This document shows, in pieces, positions 25,336 through 33,679 of a stretch of DNA of 64,000 bases. Position numbers and translations under genes: made by a program. The stretch is from an uncultured Pseudomonadota bacterium (GTDB lineage: Bacteria > Myxococcota_A > UBA796 > SXON01), in NCBI GenBank assembly GCA_903875225.1, contig CAIQVJ010000061.1, positions 1 to 64,000 on the forward strand. The letters run 5' to 3'. The notes beneath the pieces are model-generated. The model did no database searches. It saw only the letters and a list, made by a program, of their open reading frames with translations, and was not told the origin of the DNA. Position 1 is the stretch's first letter; each line of letters begins with the position of its first letter.

Positions 25336-26413
25336 GACCGCTGGTGGGAACATCCTGGTCGTCGACGACTCGCGCGAGAACCTGCGCCTCCTGGCCACCG
25401 TGCTCAAGCGCGGCGGGCTCCATCCGCGTCCCGTCACGAGCGGGGCGCTGGCCATCGAGGCTGCACTGGCCGAGCCGCCGGACCTCGTGCTGCTGGACAT
25501 CACGATGCCCGACATGTCCGGGCTGGACGTGTGCCGGTGGCTCAAGCTGGACGATCGGTTGAAGAGCATCCCCGTCCTCTTCATCAGCGGCCGGTTGAGC
25601 TCGGAGGACAAGCTCGAGGCCTTTGCCGCGGGGGGCCTCGACTACATCTCCAAGCCCTTCGAGGAGACCGAGATCATCGCCCGCATACGCACGCACCTGC
25701 GCCTTCACTGGCTGCAGCAGGATGCGGAGTCACGCAACGACGTGCTGTCCCGGCGGGTCGCCGAGCAGGTCCGGGCGGTCACCGCCTCCCAGTTGGCCAC
25801 CATCTTCGCCATCGCCAAGCTCGCCGAGGCACGCGACGACGACACGGGCAGACACATCGAGCGCGTGCAGAGCTTTGCCAGACTGCTCGCCGAGAGCATG
25901 CAGCGGATGAAGATCCACAGCAACATGCTGACCGACCGATACATCGATACTCTGTATCAGACTGCATCGCTCCACGACATCGGGAAGGTCGGGGTGAGGG
26001 ACGGCATCCTGCAAAAGCGGGGGCCACTCACCGGCGATGAGTTCCGGGAGATGCAGAAGCACTGCGCGCTCGGTGCTGACACCCTCGCGATGGTGTTGAA
26101 GCGCCACCCTGACAACGAGTTCCTCCGCATGGGCGAGCAGGTGGCCCGATCCCATCACGAGCGGTGGGACGGCAGTGGCTACCCGAACGGCCTGAAGGGC
26201 GCCGCGATTCCGCTTGCGGCACGCATCGTCGCGGTCGCCGACGTGTATGACGCACTCACCTCCGACAGGTGCTATCGGGCCGCAGTGAGCCCGGATGTCA
26301 CCTGTGGCATGATCCACTCCGGCATGGGCGCGCACTTCGATCCCGAACTGGAGGCTCCCTTCGCTGCCGTGGAGGACCGGTTCCAGCGGCTGCGGAAGGA
26401 GCTACGGGATTGA
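25325..26413 (+). CDS. Response regulator with HD-GYP c-di-GMP phosphodiesterase domain (RpfG-like)
   Basis: A 362-aa protein. A receiver (about 10-125) with VDDSREN, LVLLDITMPDMSG and SKPFEE is joined by a helix to an HD-GYP domain carrying RHIERV, HDIGKVGV, and HHERWDGSGYPNGL, then VADVYDALTSDR. All metal-binding residues appear present, so it should hydrolyse c-di-GMP to GMP. The ATG at 25325 lies within the end of the giant kinase gene, so the pair is translationally coupled. Together with the GGDEF regulator it forms a make-and-break c-di-GMP module. Confidence 0.95.
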   Translation: MPGETAGGNILVVDDSRENLRLLATVLKRGGLHPRPVTSGALAIEAALAEPPDLVLLDITMPDMSGLDVCRWLKLDDRLKSIPVLFISGRLSSEDKLEAFAAGGLDYISKPFEETEIIARIRTHLRLHWLQQDAESRNDVLSRRVAEQVRAVTASQLATIFAIAKLAEARDDDTGRHIERVQSFARLLAESMQRMKIHSNMLTDRYIDTLYQTASLHDIGKVGVRDGILQKRGPLTGDEFREMQKHCALGADTLAMVLKRHPDNEFLRMGEQVARSHHERWDGSGYPNGLKGAAIPLAARIVAVADVYDALTSDRCYRAAVSPDVTCGMIHSGMGAHFDPELEAPFAAVEDRFQRLRKELRD

Positions 26414-26433
26414 CCCCTGATCACCCCACGCCG

Positions 26434-27375
26434 ATGAGACCTGTGCCGGATGAGGATCGCACCCGCGGACTGATGGCGGGGCTGCTGCTCGGGGACGCCC
26501 TCGGCGAGGCGGATACCGACGGGTCCGGCCTGCTCCACGGCACGTGCCTCGGCCAGCTCGCCTGCTTCACCCTGGAGGGGATGATCCGGGCGTCGGTGCG
26601 GCAGTCCCACCGCGGCATCTGCTCCCCCGCGGGGGTGGTCTGGCGCGCCTACCAGCGCTGGGCGGCCGTACAGGGCATCCCTGCGCGCGGGTTGGAGGCG
26701 CAGGGGGGTGGGGAGGTATTCCGGCCGGATGGCTGGTTGTGGCAGATCGCGCCGCTGTCGCGGCGACGCGGAAGCGCTCCCGCCACCGTGGCAGCGCTCC
26801 AGGGCGGCAGGATGGGCACGACCGCGGAGCCCGTCCACGCGAGCGCAGGGCACCATGCGTTGACCCGAACCCTGCCCGTGGCGATCTTCGCCACCGCCCT
26901 CGGTGACCCGGGAGGGTTGGCGCGTGAGTTGGCGGCACTCACGCACGGAGCGCAGGAGGCGTGGGAGGCAGCCGCCCTCGGGACGGAGCTGGTTGCCCGG
27001 GCGCTGCGGGAACCGACAGTGGAGCAGACGCTGGCTGGGTTCGAGGCGCCGGGGGGAGGCAAAGCCGGGACGGCCGGGGCCGCGCTGGCTGCGGGGTGCA
27101 TGGCAGCACGGGCACACCCGAGGCCCGACCAGCTCCTGGCCGCGCTCGAGGCGGCCCGGGAGGTGGAAGGTGCGGCCACCTTTGCGGGCGCGCTGCTTGG
27201 AGCGCAGCACGGCCGCCGCGCGCTGCCCCAACACATCCTGCGGCGACTGGAGATTGGCTGGGTGGCAGACCAACTGGCGCGGGATGCGCTGGTGGAGCAG
27301 GCGACGTCGCCGAGCGGCTCCGAGTACCGAGCGGCGACGGACCCCGATTGGTGGGATCGGTATCCGGGGTATTGA
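26434..27375 (+). CDS. Degenerate ADP-ribosylglycohydrolase-like protein
   Basis: A 313-aa protein. The N-terminal GLMAGLLLGDALGEAD and the C-terminal FAGALLGAQHGRRALP match the ADP-ribosylglycohydrolase (DraG/ARH) helical fold. The family's Mg-binding SDDT-type loop is replaced by LGQLACFTLEGM, and the late DSD-type metal motif is missing, so the hydrolase activity is probably lost. ATG at 26434 chosen. A TTG overlapping the HD-GYP stop at 26411 is possible and would add eight residues. It may still bind ADP-ribose or a related nucleotide and follows the c-di-GMP operon by 20 bases. Confidence 0.7.
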   Translation: MRPVPDEDRTRGLMAGLLLGDALGEADTDGSGLLHGTCLGQLACFTLEGMIRASVRQSHRGICSPAGVVWRAYQRWAAVQGIPARGLEAQGGGEVFRPDGWLWQIAPLSRRRGSAPATVAALQGGRMGTTAEPVHASAGHHALTRTLPVAIFATALGDPGGLARELAALTHGAQEAWEAAALGTELVARALREPTVEQTLAGFEAPGGGKAGTAGAALAAGCMAARAHPRPDQLLAALEAAREVEGAATFAGALLGAQHGRRALPQHILRRLEIGWVADQLARDALVEQATSPSGSEYRAATDPDWWDRYPGY

Positions 27376-27445
27376 GGTCGGCGCCACCGGGGGTACGCAC
27401 CTTGACGTCATGATCCGCGCGCAACCCCGAGCCTGCCGTACCCGT

Positions 27446-27464
27446 GGCGACCCTGGCGGTCGCC
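27446..27464. terminator. Hairpin between convergent genes
   Basis: A perfect 7-bp stem GGCGACC/GGTCGCC with a five-base loop lies 71 bases after the glycohydrolase-like stop and 35 bases before the end of the convergent radical SAM gene. No U-tract on either side. Confidence 0.35.
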
Positions 27465-27498
27465 GGTCGGGGGACGATGACCCTGGCCCGGGAAGGGG

Positions 27499-28686
27499 TC
27501 ACTGCGCCTTTCTTACCACGCGATCCCCTTCGTCGACCATGTACAGATCCTCCCAGCGATGCGCCCTGGCTCCGCGCACGTGCTCGGCGGAGTCGGTCTC
27601 GAAGATCCTCTGACAACCGGCGCAGAAGGTCTGGGCGAGACTCGCCTCGTCATGAACCCGCTGCGGGTCTCCGACGAGCCGCCGCAACGCCTGATACTCA
27701 GTGGAGTTCCAAACGTCCCAGACGCTCGACTCGAAGACATTGCCAATGACACGTTGGTCCATCGACCCGCTGTACTGCGCATCTGTTCGATGATGGCAGC
27801 AAGGGATGACGTCGCCGTCATACTTTATCAGCAACGCAAAGTGTGGCCAGTAGCACTGGGAGATGCTCCGACGCTCCTTGGGCTTCGGCGGCGCATCCCG
27901 GCTCGCGACAAAGTCGGTATAGTTGTGCAGGCTGCCCCAGAAGTCGGTGAATTGATCGACGCCGAGCGCACGGAAGCGTCGCACCGCCTCTTCGAGTTCA
28001 TCCACGTTGTGCTGGAACTTGATGAACTGGACCTCGACCCTTGGGTAGGTACTGTCCGACTCGCGACGGTATCGCAGGAGGCGCTCGAGGTTGTCGACAA
28101 CCACATCGACGCGTCCGCCAACGCGCGTGCGACCGTACGTCTCCTGGCTCAGGCCATCGATGCAGACGGTGAGATGGGTGAGACCGCTCGTCACGATGCT
28201 GGCGATGCGCCTGTCCGAGAGCGAAAAGCTGAAATTCGTGCTCACATGGGAATTGAGCCCGGCATTCCGTGCTATCCGGCACATGGCGTCGAGATCCGGG
28301 TGAACGAACGGATCTCCCAGATAGTACATCGACACGGCCATGGTCTTCCCGGAGACCTCGTCCATGATTTGCTCGAACTGATCCAGCCTCATCTTCTGGC
28401 TGCCGTCAAAGTTCTGGGCCTTCAAGGCGCTCCCCGAGCTCTCGTTCGGCCGGGCATGAATACACACCGTGCAATGCAGGTTGCACAAAGGGGAGAGGTC
28501 CACCTTCACGACCGTCGGCCACGCCCTCATCACCTCCTGCTTCAGGGCGAACTGAGTGCCTGCGACGACGAGATTGAGGATCTTGCGCGAAGTCAGGTTC
28601 TCGCCAAACCACTGTTTCCGGCGATTCGCCTGTCGCAGAGTACCCAGCACATAGTCGAAGTTGCGCCGCAAGGACGGCCGCTTCAT
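27499..28686 (-). CDS. Radical SAM/SPASM protein near glycan genes
   Basis: A 395-aa protein. The cluster motif CNLHCTVC lies at about residue 67, preceded by VVKVDLSPL. YYLGDPFVHPD replaces the GGEP loop, and the C-terminal SPASM-like cysteines are SQCYWPH, VIPCCHHR and FCAGCQ. It resembles radical SAM enzymes found in glycan, lipid or peptide-modifying clusters. The reaction cannot be assigned. The gene has noticeably lower GC and more A/T-ending codons than its neighbours, a sign of recent acquisition. It is transcribed in the same direction as the WecA-like and GT4 genes but 251 bases away, with an inverted repeat in its leader. Confidence 0.85.
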   Translation of the reverse strand: MKRPSLRRNFDYVLGTLRQANRRKQWFGENLTSRKILNLVVAGTQFALKQEVMRAWPTVVKVDLSPLCNLHCTVCIHARPNESSGSALKAQNFDGSQKMRLDQFEQIMDEVSGKTMAVSMYYLGDPFVHPDLDAMCRIARNAGLNSHVSTNFSFSLSDRRIASIVTSGLTHLTVCIDGLSQETYGRTRVGGRVDVVVDNLERLLRYRRESDSTYPRVEVQFIKFQHNVDELEEAVRRFRALGVDQFTDFWGSLHNYTDFVASRDAPPKPKERRSISQCYWPHFALLIKYDGDVIPCCHHRTDAQYSGSMDQRVIGNVFESSVWDVWNSTEYQALRRLVGDPQRVHDEASLAQTFCAGCQRIFETDSAEHVRGARAHRWEDLYMVDEGDRVVRKAQ

Positions 28687-28717
28687 TGTGCGTTGTCCAC
28701 TTATTTCCTGGCCAAAG

Positions 28718-28743
28718 GCATGCGCGAAGCGAAGCGCGCATGC
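28718..28743. repeat. Perfect inverted repeat upstream of the radical SAM gene
   Basis: GCATGCGCG (28718-28726) and its complement CGCGCATGC (28735-28743) flank AAGCGAAG. It is 31 bases before the start codon at 28686 and could be an operator or a hairpin in the leader. Confidence 0.45.
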
Positions 28744-28937
28744 ACGGCTTGGGCTCCCTTCTCGCCAGCCCTGGACGCCCGCGCCTCCACCTCGGGGGAA
28801 CGCTGGACAGGTGCCACAGGGCGGCCGCTACGGAGCAAGGAACACGAGCGACCTGGCGGCAGGGACACCCCCGCAGGTAACACACGCCCCGCGCTGCCCG
28901 CAAGCGCCGCCAGGTGGGCGTCATCCGGAGGCAGGCT

Positions 28938-29987
28938 TCACAGCCCCGCCGCCGAGCCATCCTCCGCTCCAGCCCCGAGTCCACCACAGACCGCCGCCAA
29001 CACCCCCCAGGCAACCGCCAGCACGACCCACGCCACCTGGGGATGGAGATCCGCCCACAGCGCCGCGGGTAACAGTACGCCGAGGTTCACTGCAAGGACC
29101 CCCAGGCTCACGAAGCGATGTGAACTGACGCGCCGCGCGAGGTGCTGATAAGCATGAGTGCGGTGGGCCTTGGTGACATCTTCCCCGCGCAGCGCGCGCA
29201 GGAGGAGCGTGACCGTGGCATCGACCACGAACACGCTCATGGCGATCAGGAACGCTGGGAGCCCGAACGCATCGTCGGAGGCGGCCCAGAGGCTCAACAT
29301 CCCGAGCGCGTAGCCCACCAGCAGACTCCCGACGTCCCCCATGAAGATCCGCGCAGGCTGCCAGTTATGGGTGAGAAAGCCTCCGCCTGCGCCTGCCAGG
29401 GTGGAGCTCATCACAGCCACCCCCGGGTGGCCGGCGGCGGCGGCCCCGGCCGCGACCGTCAACCCAACCGTCGCCGCCTCAACCCCGGCGATTCCGTCGA
29501 TCCCGTCCATGAAGTTGAACAAGTTGGTCATCCACGTGAGGTAGAGGGCCACGAACGGCACGGCGACAGGCATGGGAAGCAGCACACCGGGGAGGACCTC
29601 AAGGCGCAGCAGTGGCCCTACCAGCAGCAGGGCTGCACCGGCCACGAGGAACTGCATGGCGAGCCGGAAGCCCACTGAAAGCGAAAACCGGTCATCGGCC
29701 CAGCCGACTGCAGCGTTGACACAGCTGCCCAGCGCGAGCGCCGCGATCCATGGCCAGGCAGCGCGTGTGAGCACCGCCAGGGCCATGCATCCTGCGAGGA
29801 CGACGACGGCGATGGCAAGTCCGCCGCCCCGAGGCGTCGCCCGTGAGTGCGAGCTGCGCTCATTCGGGACGTCCTGGATGCCGAGCTGGAGCGCGCGCCT
29901 CCGCACCATTTCGGTGAGCAAGGCGGTCGCCAGCGCCGCTGCAGCACCCGCTCCCAGCGCCTCGAGAACGAGCACGGTACCGCTCAA
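28938..29987 (-). CDS. WecA/MraY-type glycosyl-1-phosphate transferase (WbpL-like)
   Basis: A 349-aa membrane protein with about 10-11 TM helices. Conserved cytoplasmic loops are visible: VGWADDRFSLSV (Mg-binding Asp pair), NLFNFMDGIDGIAG, FMGDVGS, and AHRTHAYQHLARR, the HIH/HRxHxYQ loop of the WecA/WbpL branch that selects UDP-N-acetylhexosamine. It starts glycan assembly by moving sugar-1-phosphate onto undecaprenyl phosphate. TTG at 29987 overlaps the stop of the GT4 gene (TTGA), so the two are coupled and likely make the first two sugars of the same O-antigen-like chain. Confidence 0.93.
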   Translation of the reverse strand: MSGTVLVLEALGAGAAAALATALLTEMVRRRALQLGIQDVPNERSSHSRATPRGGGLAIAVVVLAGCMALAVLTRAAWPWIAALALGSCVNAAVGWADDRFSLSVGFRLAMQFLVAGAALLLVGPLLRLEVLPGVLLPMPVAVPFVALYLTWMTNLFNFMDGIDGIAGVEAATVGLTVAAGAAAAGHPGVAVMSSTLAGAGGGFLTHNWQPARIFMGDVGSLLVGYALGMLSLWAASDDAFGLPAFLIAMSVFVVDATVTLLLRALRGEDVTKAHRTHAYQHLARRVSSHRFVSLGVLAVNLGVLLPAALWADLHPQVAWVVLAVAWGVLAAVCGGLGAGAEDGSAAGL

Positions 29988-31144
29988 TTCAGCAGCCGCT
30001 CGTAGAGCGCAAGCGTGTCGGCGACGATGCGGTCCTCCGAGAATTCCGCCAGGGCGCGCCGGCGCCCCTCGGCGCCCATGCGGGCTCGCAGGTCGGGCTC
30101 CCGGATCAGCTGCTCAAGCGCATCGGCCAACGGGGCCGCAGCCCGAACCGCTACGAGGAGCCCGTTCCTGCCATGCTCAACCACCTCCCGGCAGCCGGGA
30201 ACGTCCGTGGTCACGATCGGGAGCCCGGCTGCTGCAGCCTCGAGCAGGAATTTCGGGAGGCCCTCCCGGTAGGAGGGCAGGCACGCAATATGGGCTCGCG
30301 CGAGCTCCCGAGGCATGTCGGACGTGGGCCCAGCCCATTCGATCACTCCCTCGGCACGCCAGCCCGCCAGGTCGGCATCGGTGAAGGCCGAGGGGTTCTC
30401 CGGGTCGGGCGCGCCGAGGAGGCGAACGATGAACGTCGGGCCACCAGCCGCAAAACGAGCCCGGAGGATACGCGCGGCTTCCACGAGCTCGCCCACCCCC
30501 TTGTCCCGAAGCATGCGCGCCCCGAGCACGATCACCACGGGGCCCGGTGGCGGAGCGGAAGGTCGAATGCCGACCGTGTCGACACCCGAGCCGCGAATCA
30601 GGACCGTACTCTCCTTCGTCACCGCGTGCCGCGAGATCAGCTGGTCGCGATCGTCGGGGTTCTGAAAGAGCACAGCCGAACCTGAACGACTCAGCGTGGC
30701 CCGAAATGCGATGGTAAACATCGCCTCGATCAGGGAGCCCCGTGCCCCCTGCTGCGTGAACGCCCACCCGAGCCCGGTGAGCGCGTTCACGCAGACCGGA
30801 ACGCCAGCCAACCGAGCCGCGATGCTGCCGTAGAGCACCGGCTTGATGGCCACGTGGTGGGTGATGTCGGGCTTGATTCGCCTGTACACCCTCACGATCT
30901 CTCGTAGGGACCGCGCCTCCAGCCTCGGGTCGGTGCTGCCGCGACTGAACGCCTTCAGTGGAACGAGCTCCAGACCCTCGTTTCGGATGCGGTCGCCGTG
31001 CTCGTCGACGCAGGTGGCAATCACCACACGGTACCCTGCTGCGCGCGCGCGTCGGGCCAGCGCGACCCGGTGGGACCAGAAGCACCAGTCCTCAGTCACC
31101 AGGAAGAGCAGCGTGCGCAGGCGATCGGGCGGCGTCACGAGCAA
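29984..31144 (-). CDS. Glycosyltransferase family 4
   Basis: About 386 aa, GT-B fold. The N-terminal Rossmann half contains LALARRARAAGY-like and VAIKPVLYGSIAARLAGVP. The C-terminal half has VVIVLGARMLRDKGVGELVEA (donor-binding strand), LPSYREGLPKFLLEAAAAG with the EGLPK-E motif, and PIVTTDVPGCREVV. This matches enzymes acting after WecA-type transferases in O-antigen or protein-glycan pathways. No ATG is available. TTG at 31144 has AAGGA six bases upstream and is preferred over TTG at 31231 or GTG at 31138. Its stop overlaps the WecA-like start. Confidence 0.88.
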   Translation of the reverse strand: MLVTPPDRLRTLLFLVTEDWCFWSHRVALARRARAAGYRVVIATCVDEHGDRIRNEGLELVPLKAFSRGSTDPRLEARSLREIVRVYRRIKPDITHHVAIKPVLYGSIAARLAGVPVCVNALTGLGWAFTQQGARGSLIEAMFTIAFRATLSRSGSAVLFQNPDDRDQLISRHAVTKESTVLIRGSGVDTVGIRPSAPPPGPVVIVLGARMLRDKGVGELVEAARILRARFAAGGPTFIVRLLGAPDPENPSAFTDADLAGWRAEGVIEWAGPTSDMPRELARAHIACLPSYREGLPKFLLEAAAAGLPIVTTDVPGCREVVEHGRNGLLVAVRAAAPLADALEQLIREPDLRARMGAEGRRRALAEFSEDRIVADTLALYERLLN

Positions 31145-31357
31145 CCGTGGTCCTTCGAAAGCTGGCGTTAACCGAACGCCGTCCCCCAGGCCACCGGAGG
31201 CGGTGGTTCGGTCGCCGGACGGCGCGAGCAAGGATGTACCCGGGGGGCATCAGGCAGCGGGAGTTGGGCCGACCTCGCCCGCAGCGCTACACCGGCTGAC
31301 GCGCTCGCAGACGCTCCGGCCGCGGCGAGATACTCCCCGCCCTTCGCGGAGATCTCG

Positions 31358-33679
31358 TTGCAGCTCAGTCCCACGCTCCTCGCCGAGCTCCAGGATTGGA
31401 AATTTCGTCTCGAGGCAGACGGCACGCTGAGGCCGAAGGAGGCGCTGGATGGCTGGTATCAGACGTTTCGGCAGCGCTTCGGCCCCAACGTGCTCGCTGG
31501 ACTGGACGGCGAGGCGCTCCTCGACACGATGCACGACCACGGGCGACGCGACAGCCTCGTCTACTGGCTCGAGTTCAAGGACGATGAGGAGCTTCCGGCC
31601 ATCTTCGGCAGCATCGCGGGCGGCAGCGCGCTGAAGTTCGGGATCTACCGCCGAAAGGAGACCGGGAAGTGGACCGTGGGCACCCCCGCCGATCAGCGGG
31701 TGATCTCGACCGACGAAGCGATCGCGGTTGCCAGACGGCATCGAGACCAGTTGCTCGCCGGGGCGGCGATCCTGACAGCGATGCCGCGGTTCTCGGCGGA
31801 CGCCGCGCTGACCGACGTCGACGCGGCATACGGAGCGCTCCAGAAAGATCTCGATCGCGTCGCGCCGGACGTGGCTGACTCGTCCTGGGGCCACAAGTAC
31901 TTTTCGATGTTCGCTTCCGATCGGCTGGATGACTACCACAGCGCGAACCACCAGCGCCACCACCTGCTCCGGCTGGGCATCCTGCCGCCAGCCGGTGAGG
32001 GCCGCTACCTGATGGCGGGGCGCTACGTGCTCCTCGCTGCAGAGCTCGGACTGCCCCTGACCTCACTGGCGACGCTCCTCAACCGGCGAAGCGGGTCGCC
32101 GCGCCAGTATTGGAGGATCGGCACCACGGACGACCAGGTGCCCAGGAAGTTCTGGTCGGTGATGCGGGACGAGGGATGCGCAGTCGTTGGATACCCGAAG
32201 ACCGGGGACCTTGCGGGACTGTCCCATGACACACTTGGAAAGGAGGCACTTCGGGAGTTGATGCGCCCATACTACCCAACTGACCCTGCGACGCTGGGGC
32301 GCCAGCTTCAACAGATCTTCAACTTCCGGCACTGGATCAAGGAAGGCGACGTCGTGCTGGCGGCGGACGGGATGAAGATCCTGGGGATCGGGGTGGTCAC
32401 AGCTGGATATCACTTCGAGCCCTCGCTCGCAGCCATGCCCCACCGGGTGAGCGTGCGTTGGCAGCACCTCGGGGAATGGAGCCTGGACACGAAGGAAGGG
32501 CTCATGAAGACCTGCTCCTTTCTGTCGAAGCCAGCGTCGATCGTCCAGGTGGAGCGAACCCTGCTCGCCGCCGGGACACCTGGCAAGCAGGGCTCGGGCC
32601 CGGCTCCCGAGAAGGTGTCGGCACCTGCAAAGCCCGACCCCAACTTTCGGCTGGACGGACTGGCTGGGCGGATCCAGACCCTCCTGGAACGGAAAGGCCA
32701 GGTCATCCTCTACGGGCCGCCCGGAACCGGCAAGACCTGGCATGCCGAGCAAGTCGCCCGAGAGCTCGCTGCCCGGACGTCGTTCGGCGTCGACTTCGCC
32801 TCGCTGAGTGAAGAGAACAGGTCCTGGATCATGGGCAGTTCGCCTGCGTTCGACGGCACGGTGCGGCTCGTCTGTTTCCACCCCGCCTATGGCTACGAGG
32901 ACTTCCTCGAGGGATATCGACCGGAGGCCGTCAACGGGAACATGCTCTTCGCCGTGCGAGACGGAGTCTTCAAACGGCTCTGCCTGGACGCCGCCAGCAA
33001 CCCGACGCACAAGTTCTTCCTGATCATCGACGAGCTGAACCGTGGCGATGTTCCTCGAATCTTCGGCGAGCTGCTCACAGTGCTGGAGCGGTCGCGGCGG
33101 GGGACGAAGGTGCTGCTGCCGCTGTCCGGCGCATCGTTCATCGTCCCGCCGAACGTGCTGATCCTGGGGACCATGAACACCGCCGACCGATCGATCGCCC
33201 TGCTGGATGCGGCACTGCGGCGTCGTTTTGGCTTCGTCGAGCTGATGCCCGAGCCCGCCACGCTGGGCAACACCGCCTTGTCCGGGATTCCCCTCGGGGC
33301 CTGGCTGACGGCGCTCAACCGGCGAATCTGCGCGCACGTGGGCCGCGATGCCCGCAACCTGCAGGTCGGACACGCCTGGCTGATGGACGGCGGGCGCGCT
33401 GTGGACGAGTTCACCCGGTTCGCCCGCGTGGTTCAGGAGGAGCTGATCCCCCTGCTGGAAGAGTATTGCTACGAGGACTACTCCGCGCTGGAGCGAATCC
33501 TTGGCCAGAGCCTCGTCGATCGCGCGGGCCAGCGTGTGCGGCACGAGCTGTTTGCTCCCGAGCGTGCCGACGATCTCGCGGCGGCGTTGATGCAACCCTG
33601 CCCGGAGCTGGCGACCCTGATCTTCGCCGGGGACGCGAACCCAGTCGGCCCGGAGTTGGAAACGCAGGGAGATCCGTGA
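31358..33679 (+). CDS. mcrB: McrB-like AAA+ GTPase with N-terminal EVE-like domain
   Basis: A 773-aa protein. The C-terminal AAA+ module shows Walker A GPPGTGKTW, FLIIDELNRGDVPRIFGEL (Walker B) and the McrB guanine-specific LGTMNTADRSIALLD. In front (about residues 245-410) is an EVE/YTH-like segment: YWRIGTTDDQVPRKFW, IFNFRHWIKEGDVVLAADG, ILGIGVVTAGY, expected to read modified bases. The first about 200 residues are an unassigned helical domain. TTG at 31358 is preceded by GGAG at six bases. It would power McrC, and the two genes overlap by four bases. A modification-dependent restriction role is likely, but the target modification is unknown. Confidence 0.9.
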   Translation: MQLSPTLLAELQDWKFRLEADGTLRPKEALDGWYQTFRQRFGPNVLAGLDGEALLDTMHDHGRRDSLVYWLEFKDDEELPAIFGSIAGGSALKFGIYRRKETGKWTVGTPADQRVISTDEAIAVARRHRDQLLAGAAILTAMPRFSADAALTDVDAAYGALQKDLDRVAPDVADSSWGHKYFSMFASDRLDDYHSANHQRHHLLRLGILPPAGEGRYLMAGRYVLLAAELGLPLTSLATLLNRRSGSPRQYWRIGTTDDQVPRKFWSVMRDEGCAVVGYPKTGDLAGLSHDTLGKEALRELMRPYYPTDPATLGRQLQQIFNFRHWIKEGDVVLAADGMKILGIGVVTAGYHFEPSLAAMPHRVSVRWQHLGEWSLDTKEGLMKTCSFLSKPASIVQVERTLLAAGTPGKQGSGPAPEKVSAPAKPDPNFRLDGLAGRIQTLLERKGQVILYGPPGTGKTWHAEQVARELAARTSFGVDFASLSEENRSWIMGSSPAFDGTVRLVCFHPAYGYEDFLEGYRPEAVNGNMLFAVRDGVFKRLCLDAASNPTHKFFLIIDELNRGDVPRIFGELLTVLERSRRGTKVLLPLSGASFIVPPNVLILGTMNTADRSIALLDAALRRRFGFVELMPEPATLGNTALSGIPLGAWLTALNRRICAHVGRDARNLQVGHAWLMDGGRAVDEFTRFARVVQEELIPLLEEYCYEDYSALERILGQSLVDRAGQRVRHELFAPERADDLAAALMQPCPELATLIFAGDANPVGPELETQGDP

